This document shows, piece after piece, positions 42,701-51,260 of a stretch of 64,000 bases of DNA. Origin of the DNA: Pseudorasbora parva. Its lineage: Eukaryota > Chordata > Actinopteri > Cypriniformes > Gobionidae. How positions within the stretch are numbered: the first letter of the stretch is position 1; every line of letters begins with the position of its first letter. Location: positions 43,304,518 through 43,368,517 of the forward strand of contig NC_090177.1 in NCBI RefSeq assembly GCF_024679245.1. The letters are read 5' to 3'. The translations under genes were made by a program, and so were the position numbers. Under the pieces are notes generated by a model, which did no database searches, was not told the DNA's origin, and worked only from the letters and a program-made list of their open reading frames with translations.

Positions 42701-45700
42701 AACTTATAAAAGAAATAATTTTATGATTTTTTGAAAATTGGACAGTGTTTGAATTCAATGAGATTTTTGGGAAGTTTGACTGTACTTTTCTCCAAAACTA
42801 TACAGTAAAATTACTTGTACATAAATACAGTAATAATCAAGGTCACGCTAAATAAATATCAAATGACAGAATGAGCAAACCTATAAAGGAAAGATTTTTA
42901 TGAATTTTGACAATTGGGCTGTAAGTGCTTGAATGATGATTTTTGGGCAAGTTTGACTGTACTTTTCTCCAAAACTATACAGTAAAATGACTTGTAAATA
43001 AATACAGTAATAGTCATGGTCACTTTGAACAATTATCTAATGACAGAATGAGCAAACCTATAAAATAAATATTTTTATGATTTTTTGAAAATTGGACAGT
43101 GTTTGAATTCAATTAGGTTTTGGGGCAAGTTTTACTGTACTTTTCTCCAAAATTATACAGTAAAATGACTTGTAAATAAATACAGTAATAGTCAGGATAA
43201 CTTAGAACAAATATAAATTGACAGAATGAGCAAACTTATAAAGAAAAGATTTTTATGAATTTTGACAATTGGGCTGTAAGTGCTTGAATGTTGAATTTTG
43301 GGGAAAATTTGACTGTACTTTTCTCCAAAACTATACAGTAAAATGACTTGTAAAGATATACAGTAATAGTCAGAATCACTCTGAACAAATTTCAAATGAC
43401 GGAATGAGCAAACCTATAAAGGAAATATTATTGTGATTTTTTTGAAAATTGGACAGTGTTTGAATTCAATTAGATTTTTGGGCAAGTTTGACTGTACTTT
43501 TCTCCAAAACTATACAGTAAAATGACTTGTACATAAATACAATAATATTCAGGGTCACTTTAAAAATATATCAAATGACAGAATGAGCAAACCTATAAAG
43601 GAAAGATTTGTATGAATTTTGACAATTGGGCTGTAACAAATTTCAAATGACGGAATGAGCAAACATATAACGTAAATATTTTAATTATTTTTTTGAAAAT
43701 TGGACAGTGTTTGAATTCAATGAGATTTTTGGGAAGTTTGACTGTACTTTTCTCCAAAACTATACAGTAAAATGACTTGTACATAAATACAGTAATAGTC
43801 AGGGTCACTCTGAACAAATATCAAATTACAGAATAAGCAAACCTATACAGGAAAGAGATTTTTATAATTTTTTAAAAATTGGACAGTGTTTGAATTCACT
43901 TTGATTTTTGGGCAAGTTTGACTGTACTTTTCTCCAAAACTATACAGTAAAATGACTTGTAAATAAATACAGTAATAGTCATGGTCACTTTGAACAATTA
44001 TCTAATGACAGAATGAGCAAACCTATAAAATAAATATTTTTATGATTTTTGGAAAATTGGACAGTGTTTGAATTCAATTAGGTTTTTGGGCAAGTTTTAC
44101 TGTACTTTTCTCCAAAACTATACAGTAAAATGACTTGTAAATAAATACAGTAATAGTCAGGGTCCCTTAGAACAAATATCAATTGACAGAATGAGCAAAC
44201 CTATAAAGAAAAGATTTTTATGAATTTTGACAATTGGGCTGTAAGTGATTGAATGATGAATTTTGGGGCAAGTTTGATTGTACTTTTCTCCAAAACTATA
44301 CAGTAAAATGACTTGTAAATAAATACAGTAATAATCAGGGTCACTTTGAAAAAATATCAAATGACATAATGAGCAAACCTATAAAGAAAATATTTTTATG
44401 AATTTTTTGAAAATTGGACAGTGTTTGGATTCAGTTAGATTTTTGGGCAAGTTTGACTGTACTTTTCTCCAAAACTATCCAGTAAAATTACTTGTACATA
44501 AATACAGTAATAATCAGGGTCACGCTAAATAAATATCAAATGACAGAATGAGCAAACCTATAAAGGAAAGATTTTTATGAATTTTGACAATTGGGCTGTA
44601 AGTGCTTGAATGATGAATTTTGGGGAAATTTTACTGTACTTTTCTCCAAAACTTTACAGTAAAATGACTTGTAAAGAAATACAGTAATAGTCAGGGTCAC
44701 TCTGAACAAATTTCAAATGACAGAATGAGCAAACCTATAAAGGGAATATTTTTATGATTTTTTTTTGAAAATTGGACAGTGTTTGTATTCACTTTGATTT
44801 TTGGGCAAGTTTGACTTTACTTTTCTCCAAAACTATACAGTAAAATGACTTGTAAATAAATACAGTAATAGTCATGGTCACTTTGAAAAAACATCTAATG
44901 ACAGAATGAGCAAACCTATAAAAGAAATATTTTTATGATTTTTTTGAAAATTGGACAGTGTTTGAATTCAACTTGATTTTTGGGCAAGTTAGACTGTACC
45001 TTTCTCCAAAACTATACAGTAAGATGACTTGTAAATAAATACAGTAATAGTCAGGGTCACTTTGAAAAAATATTAAATGACGGAATGAGCAAACCTATAA
45101 AGGAAAGATTTTTATGAATTTTGACAATTGGGCTGTAAGTGCTTGAATGATGAATTTTGGGGAAAATTTGACTGTACTTTTCTCCAAAACTATACAGTAA
45201 AATGACTTGTAAAGATATACAGTAATAGCCAGAGTCACTCTGAACAAATTTCAAATGACGGAATGAGCAAACCTATAAAGGGAATATTATTGTGATTTTT
45301 TTGAAAATTGGACAGTGTTTGAATTCAATTAGATTTTTGGGCAAGTTTGACTGTACTTTTCTCCAAAACTATACAGTAAAATGACTTGTACATAAATACA
45401 ATAATATTCAGGGTCACTCTGAAAAAATATCAAATGACAGAATAAGCAAACCTATAAAGGAAAGATTTGTATGAATTTTGACAATTGGGCTGTAACAAAT
45501 TTCAAATGACGGAATGAGCAAACATATAAAGTAAATATTTTAATTATTTTTTTGAAAATTGGACAGTCTTTGAATTCAATTAGATTTTGGGGCAAGTTTG
45601 ACTGTACTTTTCTCTAAAACTATACAGTAAAATGACTTGTACATAAATACAATAATAGTCAGGGTCACTCTGAACAAATTTCAAATGACGGAATGAGCAA

Positions 45701-46785
45701 ACATATAAAGTAAATATTTTAATGATTTTTTTTGAAAATTGGACAGTGTTTGAATTCAATTAGGTTTTTGGGCAAGTTTTACTGTACTTTTCTCCAAAAC
45801 TATACAGTAAAATGACTTGTAAATAAATACAGTTATAGTCAGGGTCACTTAGAACAAATATCAATTGACAGAATGAGCAAACCTATAAAGAAAAGATTTT
45901 TATGAATTTTGACAATTGGGCTTTAAGTGCTTGAATGATGAATTTTGGGGCAAGTTTGATTGTACTTTTCTCCAAAACTATACAGTAAAATGACTTGTAA
46001 AGAAATACAGTAATAGTCAGAGTCACTCTGAAAAAATTTCAAATGACGAAATGAGCAAACCTATAAAGGGAATATTTTTGTGATTTTTTTGAAAATTGGA
46101 CAGTGTTTGAATTCAATTAGATTTTTGGGCAAGTTTGACTGTACTTTTCTCCAAAACTATCCAGTAAAATTACTTGTACATAAATACAGTAATAATCAGG
46201 GTCACGCTAAATAAATATCAAATGACAGAATGAGCAAACCTATAAAGGAAAGATTTTTATGAATTTTGACAATTGGGCTGTAAGTGCTTGAATGATGAAT
46301 TTTGGGGCAAAGTTGACTGTAGTTTTCTCCTAAACGATACAGTAAAATGACTTATAAATAAATACAGTAATAGTCATGGTCACTTTGAACAAATATCTGA
46401 AGACAGAATGAGCAAACCTATAAAGGGAATATTTTTATGATTTTTTTTTTGAAAATTGGACAGTGTTTGAATTCAATTAGATTTTTGGGCAAGTTTGACT
46501 GTACTTTTCTCCAAAACTATCCAGTAAAATTACTAGTACATAAATACAGTAATAATCAGGGTCACGCTAAATAAATATCTAATGACAGAATGAGCAAAGC
46601 TATAAAGGAAATATTTTTATGATTTTTTTGAAAATTTGACAGTGTTTGAATTCACTTTGATTTTTTGGCAAGTTTGACTGTACTTTTCTCCAAAACTATA
46701 CAGTAAAATGACTTGTACATAAATACAGTAATAGTCAGGGTCACTTTGAAAAAATATCAAATGACATAATGAGCAAACCTATAAA

Positions 46786-46832
46786 CGTCTCGGTTACGTA
46801 TGTAACCCTCGTTCCCTGAAGGAGGGAACGGA
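46786..46832. repeat. Left terminal extension of DIRS element (foldback)
   Basis: These 47 bp lie outside the shared inverted-repeat core and are absent from the right end. Together with the first four core bases they can fold into a three-arm structure. CGTCTC (46786-46791) pairs with GAGACG (46831-46836). Inside are two perfect hairpins: GGTTAC/GTAACC (46792-46807, 4-nt loop) and GTTCCCT/AGGGAAC (46811-46829, 5-nt loop). The exact reverse complement is the left half of the internal complementary region (47057-47113). Confidence 0.85.
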
Positions 46833-46997
46833 GACGTACGTCAGAACTGAACCGACGAATGGGATCTTACTTTAGAGACCAATCCTACTTCGAGCATCTA
46901 ACAACGAGCCAATGAAATTTGGCATGCGATCACGCATTCCACGCTCCGCCCCGCAGCGCGGGTATAAATAGGAAGTGGAATGGTAGATCAGCGCTTT
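46833..46997. repeat. Left inverted terminal repeat core (3' ITR of element)
   Basis: This 165-bp segment runs from the palindrome GACGTACGTC to AGCGCTTT and is the reverse complement of 53114-53278; I found no mismatch by eye. It includes an inward-facing TATAAATA. Beyond 46997 the two ends remain loosely similar (GAGGAGCCGAA here, CGGAGCCGAA there) and then diverge. Identical ITRs are expected in a recent DIRS insertion because the ends are completed from one another during replication. Confidence 0.92.
46963..46970 (+). promoter_or_regulatory. TATA box in left ITR, facing into element (antisense)
   Basis: TATAAATA lies in GCGGGTATAAATAGGAAGTG on the plus strand. Because the ITRs are inverted copies, this motif points into the 3' end of the coding strand. 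It could start an antisense transcript across the internal complementary region and the recombinase gene. The ITRs of the Dictyostelium DIRS-1 element are known to have promoter activity with antisense products; activity here is inference. Confidence 0.5.
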
Positions 46998-47056
46998 TCC
47001 TACTGAGGAGCCGAAGGTGACCGGACTCCCAGCGGAAGCACAGCATCTGGCGACGG
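46998..47056. other. Spacer between left ITR core and internal complementary region
   Basis: 59 bp of GC-rich sequence including GAGGAGCCGAAGGTGACC and AGCGGAAGCACAGCATCTGG. Its first 20 or so bases are an imperfect continuation of the right ITR. No other feature is seen. Confidence 0.5.
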
Positions 47057-47170
47057 GACGTACGTCTCCGTTCCCTCCTTCAGGGAACGAGGGTTACATA
47101 CGTAACCGAGACGTTCCCTTTCAGTCGGTCACGTTCGACGTACGTCAGAACTGAACCGACGAATGGGATC
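47057..47170. repeat. Internal complementary region (ICR) of DIRS element
   Basis: Two abutting halves. 47057-47113 is the reverse complement of the left terminus 46786-46842. 47114-47170 matches the reverse complement of the right terminus, including the right-only extension (TTCCCTTTCAGTCGGTCACG) and the first part of the ITR core as far as GAATGGGATC. The junction GAGACG|TTCCCT at 47113/47114 is therefore what a head-to-tail circle of the element would read. In DIRS elements the ICR is the template that restores the unequal ends. Its position downstream of the recombinase gene, near the 3' ITR, is the usual one. Confidence 0.92.
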
Positions 47171-47810
47171 CCTATGGAAAACGCCAGGATGCTGGCCCTT
47201 CCAGCGTCCTGCTTGAGCGCACTGTACCGTCTAGTATGGTACGGAAGTCAGGGCTCCAAGCAGGGAGTACAGTCACTGCTGTTTCTGCAAGACCCACTCA
47301 GAATGACCATTGGATAACGCTGGGAAAGCGTGCCTACCTCGTTCTTGAGAGAGAGGGTACGCTGCGGGGCCACGTCCTTCAGGGAAGGAGAGGTGGCAGA
47401 ATACACATAAGGACTAACCTGGCAGGGTAGTGCAACATATGGCAGTCTCTGGGGTGGTTCCAGCCTGATTGAAGGGGGGAAAGAACACGCCCAGAGACGA
47501 CAGAGCGGGCTCTGTCGAGGGAAAGACACGGGGCTAGCCCGAAGGGTAGCTGATACCGTGGAAGAATACACATATGGGGTTGCCGTGAGGGAACCGCTAC
47601 ATATGGAACCCAGCCTACAGCCACGTTTCACAAGCATACGGGTGCAGGCCTGGCGTCAGACGGTCCGCAACGTCTGACACCGGAGGGGTGACGGAGGAGC
47701 TCGACAGGGTTAGCCGGTTTCCCGGGGAACACAACTGGAGACAATAGACGCACGTATCCGGCCCAGAGGGCGGGAGTGGCGTTTCGCAAGCCGACACTTA
47801 GAACGGGCAC
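47171..47810 (-). other. DIRS 3' untranslated tail with degenerate repeats
   Basis: About 640 bp between the recombinase stop codon and the ICR. On the coding strand it holds loosely repeated modules, marked by TATGTGTATTC (near 47571-47581 and, as TTATGTGTATTCTG, near 47398-47411), by CCATATG and by GCTTGTGAAACG/GCTTGCGAAACG (near 47625-47636 and 47784-47795). A 129-aa frame (47248-47637) and smaller ones cross it but show no recognisable domain. I treat it as noncoding tail; a small accessory protein cannot be excluded. Confidence 0.6.
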
Positions 47811-48884
47811 TTAGCGCTCCTGGCCACTGGGGGCGAGGATGCGGGAAGATACCGGCTCTACACGTAAGCTATAGAATCTAGCAAACGTGTTAGGTGTCGC
47901 CCAGCCCGCAGCTCTACATATGTCTGTCAGCGAGGCGCCTTGAGCCAGCGCCCAGGAAGAAGCAACACTCCGAGTGGAGTGAGCTCTTACACCGAACGGG
48001 CAAGGCACGTCTTGGGACTGGTAGGCCAAGACTATAGCATCCACTATCCAGTGGGCTAACCTCTGCTTGGAGACAGCCTTTCCCTTCTGCTGGCCTCCGT
48101 AACAGACGAAGAGTTGCTCTGAGGTCCGAAGGCTTTGGGTCCGGTCAACGTAAGCGCGAAGAGCGCGGACCGGACACAGCAAAGCCAGGGCTGGGTCTGC
48201 CTCCTCCGAAGGCAGCGCTTGCAGGTTCACCACCTGATCCCGGAAGGGAGTGGTAGGAACCTTGGGCACATATCCGGGCCGGGGTCTCAGGACGACGTGA
48301 GAGTTACCTGGCCCGAACTCTAGGCACGATTCGTTGACCGAAAGTGCATGCAGGTCCCCTACCCTCTTGATCGAGGCCAATGCCGTCAGGAGCACTGTCT
48401 TCATTGACAAGATTTTTAACTCACAAGACGCCAAAGGCTCGAAGGGAGGGCTCTGAAGTGCTCGGAGCACTAGAGCTAAGTCCCAAGAGGGTATCGAGGA
48501 TGGACGAGGAGGATTTAGTCTCCTCGCACCTCTGAGGAACCTGACGATTAGGTCGTGCTTCCCCACGGACTTACCTTCTACTACATCATGGTATGCTGCT
48601 ATTGCTGCAGCATATACCTTGAGGGTGGAGGGAGACAGCCTTCTCTCCAACCCATCTTGCAGGAAGGAAAGCACGACACTGATCGAACACCTTCGGGGGT
48701 CTTCCCGGCGGGAAGCGCACCACTCAACGAACAGGTTCCACTTCAGAGCATAGAGGCGCCTCGTAGAGGGGGCTCTAGCTGAAGCGATGGTATCTACGAC
48801 AGCTTGTGGTAGTCCATCTAGAACCTCCGCGTCCCGTCCAGGGACCAGACATGAAGATTCCAGAGGTCTGGACGCGGGTGCCAT
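47811..48884 (-). CDS. DIRS tyrosine recombinase (integrase), 357 aa from proposed start
   Basis: Cuts and rejoins DNA through a covalent tyrosine intermediate, integrating the circular DNA copy of the element in the nucleus. The catalytic set is visible, numbered from the proposed Met at 48884: first Arg in SIKRVGDLHAL (R174), the box HSTRS (H302, R305), a Trp in AAGWATPNTFARFY, and the nucleophile Tyr in ARFYSL (Y338). The N-terminal region (STRRLYALKWNLFVEWC onward) resembles the SAM-like DNA-binding domain of phage-type recombinases. The start is chosen because it is the last Met (MAPASRPLES) before that domain. The frame itself stays open upstream to 51059, but that part lies entirely over the RT gene. 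The ORF overlaps the end of the RT frame by 67 bp in another frame, so translation by frameshift, reinitiation or a separate transcript is likely. Catalytically intact by inspection. Confidence 0.9.
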   Translation of the reverse strand: MAPASRPLESSCLVPGRDAEVLDGLPQAVVDTIASARAPSTRRLYALKWNLFVEWCASRREDPRRCSISVVLSFLQDGLERRLSPSTLKVYAAAIAAYHDVVEGKSVGKHDLIVRFLRGARRLNPPRPSSIPSWDLALVLRALQSPPFEPLASCELKILSMKTVLLTALASIKRVGDLHALSVNESCLEFGPGNSHVVLRPRPGYVPKVPTTPFRDQVVNLQALPSEEADPALALLCPVRALRAYVDRTQSLRTSEQLFVCYGGQQKGKAVSKQRLAHWIVDAIVLAYQSQDVPCPFGVRAHSTRSVASSWALAQGASLTDICRAAGWATPNTFARFYSLRVEPVSSRILAPSGQER

Positions 48885-51220
48885 AGCGTGCCCCGTCCCT
48901 GAGAAAGAAGGTCCTTCCTCAGGGGAATCGGCCAAGGAGGGGCTGTCGCGAGGAGCGTGAGTTCTGGGAACCAGGTCCGGTTGGGCCAATACGGCGCAAC
49001 TAACAAGACCTGCTCCTCGTCCTCCCTGACCTTGCACAGAGTCTGTGCAAGAAGGCTCACTGGGGGAAACGCATACTTGCGTAGGTCCCGGGGCCAGCTG
49101 TGCGCCAGTGCATCTGTGCCGAGGGTACCCCCGGTCAGGGAATAGTACCACTGGCAATGGGTCGAGTCCGGAGAGGCAAACAGGTCGACCTGTGCGGCTC
49201 CGAACTGGTCCCATATCAGCTGGACCGCCTGGGGGTGGAGTCGCCACTCTCCCGGAGGTGTCGGCTGACGAGAGAGCTCGTCGGCTGTCTGGTTCAGCAC
49301 ACCAGGGACATGAATGGCCCGAAGCGACCTCAGCTGCTTCTGACTCCACAGGAGGAGGTGGCGGGCGAGTTGGAGCAGACGACGGGAGCGTAGACCACCC
49401 TGACGGTTGATGTACGCAACGGCCGTGGTGCTGTCCGTACGGACCAGTACATGCTTGCCACGCAGCGGCCCCTTGAGGCGGCGGAGTGCCAGATGTACTG
49501 CCAGTAACTCGAGGCAATTGATATGCCAATGCAATTGCGGCCCCGTCCACAGACCAGCAACTGCATGCCCGTTGTACGTGGCCCCCCAGCCTGTGGTGGA
49601 GGCATCCGTGAATAGCACAGCATGCCTGGACACTTGTTCTAGGGGCACCCCGGCCCGGAGAAACGAAGTGCTGGACCACGGGCTGAAGGTTTGGCGGCAG
49701 TAAGGAGTCACTGGGACCCGGTACTGACCGCTCTGCCACGCCCACCTCGGGACTCGGCCATTGAGCCAGCGTTGAAGCGGTCTCATATGAAGCAATCCGA
49801 GCGGCGTGACCGCGGCTGCAGATGCCATATGCCCCAGGAGCCTCTGAAAGAATTTCAGTGGGACCGCTGTCCTGCTCTTGAACATATTCAAGCAGTTCAA
49901 CACCGACTGGACTCGCTCCTCGGTGAGGCGCGCCGTCCGGTTGACCGAGTCCAGCTCCATACCGAGATAAGAGATCCTCTGTGTGGGACAGAGTTTGCTC
50001 TTCTCTCGGTTGACCCGAAGGCCCAACTGGCTGAGGTGACTGAGCACCAGGTCCCTGTGTTCGCACAACTGGTCCTTCGACTGGGCTAGGATCAGCCAAT
50101 CGTCGAGGTAGTTGAGAATCCGAACGCCGCGTTCTCTGAGTGGAACAATGGCTGCCTCCGCGACCTTCGTAAAGACGCGGGGCGACAGGGACAGCCCGAA
50201 GGGCAGGACCTTGTACTGATATGCTTTCCCCTCGAACGCAAAGCGTAGGAACGGTCTGTGTCGAGGGAGAATAGACACATGGAAGTACGCGTCCTTCAGG
50301 TCGATCGCTGCAAACCAATCCTGGGGACGGATGCATTGGAAAATGCGTTTCTGCGTCAACATCCTGAACGGGAGCTTGTGCAGGGCCCGATTCAGAACTC
50401 GCAGGTCCAGGATTGGCCGTAACCCACCCCCTTTCTTGGGCACAATGAAGTAGGGGCTGTAAAACCCCGCCTTCATATCGGCTGGAGGAACCGGCTCGAT
50501 CGCGTCCTTCGCCAGTAGGACCTCGATCTCTGACCGCAAGACTTGAGCATCGCTGCTTCGCACGGAGGTGAAGAGGATGCCCTTGTACTTGGGTGGCCGG
50601 CGTGCGAACTGAATCGCGTAGCCGAGTCTGATAGTACGGATGAGCCAGCGAGACGGCCTGGGGAGACCTAGCCAGGCCCCCAGAGACCGTACAAGCGGGA
50701 CCAACGGCACCACAGACGTGCCCGGGGTGGGGCAGCGAAGCGGAGTACTCTGGCCCGACTCGGGAGGCCCGGAGGCGGCCCGTAGTGTTGCCTGAGCACT
50801 CCTGGTTTGGACAGAGAGTGGGTGAGAAGGCCCGGGGGCGTCCTCGGAGCCCACTCTGCTGTCCCCTGCCCGGAGGCAGGGAAGTGAAGCACTCAGCCCC
50901 GACCCGGAAGGCCCGTGGGCGGCCCGGAGTGTTGACTGAGTGCTCACAAGAGAGGCAGTGTGTGGGTGAGAAGGCCCGGGGGCGTCCTCGAGGCCCACAC
51001 AGCTGCCCCCTGGCGACGGGAGGGTAGGAAAGGAGTGACAAGGCCCGTGGGCGTCGCACACTGCCAACCTGACCCTCTTGGGGCCCAGAGAGAGAGGAAA
51101 TTGCTCTTTTGGTGAAAATGTGGGTACCGCTGGACTCCGGAGAGCCAGCGGCAGAGATGTTGTGACCAGTGTTGCCCCCCCGGTCCTCCTCCGGGGGGGT
51201 GGGAGGGATGCGGACATCAT
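48818..51220 (-). CDS. DIRS polyprotein: reverse transcriptase, RNase H, methyltransferase-like tail
   Basis: Copies the element's RNA into DNA and removes the RNA strand. From Met at 51220 (41 bp past the gag stop) it is 800 aa. A Pro/Ser-rich linker (about 1-170) contains two-plus copies of a 48-residue repeat. RT motifs follow: KGGGLRPILDLRVLN, then AIDLKDAYFHV (near 305), GLSLSPRVFTKV, and YLDDWLIL with the catalytic Asp pair (Y371 to D374). RNase H has VLFTDASTTGWGAT (near 537), CLELLAV with Glu, RTDSTTAVAYI (near 595) and NQTADELSR (near 648). The tail from about 680 (QVDLFASP, then YAFPPVSLLAQTL and VAPYWPNRTWF) resembles the Dam-like methyltransferase region of DIRS elements, but the expected Asn/Asp-Pro-Pro-Trp/Tyr site reads AFPP, so activity is doubtful. 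The frame is open upstream to 51529 over the end of gag, so a frameshifted fusion is also possible. No broken motif seen in RT or RNase H. Confidence 0.92.
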   Translation of the reverse strand: MMSASLPPPRRRTGGATLVTTSLPLALRSPAVPTFSPKEQFPLSLGPKRVRLAVCDAHGPCHSFPTLPSPGGSCVGLEDAPGPSHPHTASLVSTQSTLRAAHGPSGSGLSASLPCLRAGDSRVGSEDAPGPSHPLSVQTRSAQATLRAASGPPESGQSTPLRCPTPGTSVVPLVPLVRSLGAWLGLPRPSRWLIRTIRLGYAIQFARRPPKYKGILFTSVRSSDAQVLRSEIEVLLAKDAIEPVPPADMKAGFYSPYFIVPKKGGGLRPILDLRVLNRALHKLPFRMLTQKRIFQCIRPQDWFAAIDLKDAYFHVSILPRHRPFLRFAFEGKAYQYKVLPFGLSLSPRVFTKVAEAAIVPLRERGVRILNYLDDWLILAQSKDQLCEHRDLVLSHLSQLGLRVNREKSKLCPTQRISYLGMELDSVNRTARLTEERVQSVLNCLNMFKSRTAVPLKFFQRLLGHMASAAAVTPLGLLHMRPLQRWLNGRVPRWAWQSGQYRVPVTPYCRQTFSPWSSTSFLRAGVPLEQVSRHAVLFTDASTTGWGATYNGHAVAGLWTGPQLHWHINCLELLAVHLALRRLKGPLRGKHVLVRTDSTTAVAYINRQGGLRSRRLLQLARHLLLWSQKQLRSLRAIHVPGVLNQTADELSRQPTPPGEWRLHPQAVQLIWDQFGAAQVDLFASPDSTHCQWYYSLTGGTLGTDALAHSWPRDLRKYAFPPVSLLAQTLCKVREDEEQVLLVAPYWPNRTWFPELTLLATAPPWPIPLRKDLLSQGRGTLWHPRPDLWNLHVWSLDGTRRF
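50720..51060 (-). repeat. 144-bp tandem repeat inside RT N-terminal linker
   Basis: GGTGAGAAGGCCCGGGGGCG occurs at 50821 and again at 50965, and GACYCGGRAGGCCCG-type starts occur at 50757 and 50901: a period of 144 bp, or 48 codons. A degraded third unit starts near 51037, and part of another lies upstream of 50757. In the RT frame each unit reads as an EDAPGPSHP-containing module; in the overlapping recombinase-frame extension it reads RGRPRAFSPT. Because 144 is a multiple of three, the array keeps both frames open. Confidence 0.75.
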
Positions 51221-51260
51221 CTCCCTCAGAGCAGCTCCTCTTCTCCCTGGGCTGCCCGTC

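Larger units (their letters stand above)
31338..46785. repeat. Satellite A array, middle block
   Basis: About 86 monomers of the same family as 1-20290, but with a different mix of variants: more ATTCAACTTGATTTTT and AGTCATGGTCACTTTG types, and ACATACATACAGC near 32760 and 36640. Monomers between about 39700 and 46200 are more heterogeneous than those elsewhere. The array is interrupted at 46785/46786 by the DIRS element and continues on its other side. No gene is seen. Confidence 0.95.

Noticed and set aside
49330..49623. Minus-strand 97-aa frame within RNase H and other small same-strand frames such as 50092-50280 and 50668-50892
   Set aside because: Out-of-frame readings of the RT/RNase H gene with no motif.
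47236..49703. Plus-strand frames of 62-121 aa over the recombinase and RNase H region
   Set aside because: Antisense shadows with no domain; the minus strand carries catalytic motifs at the same positions.
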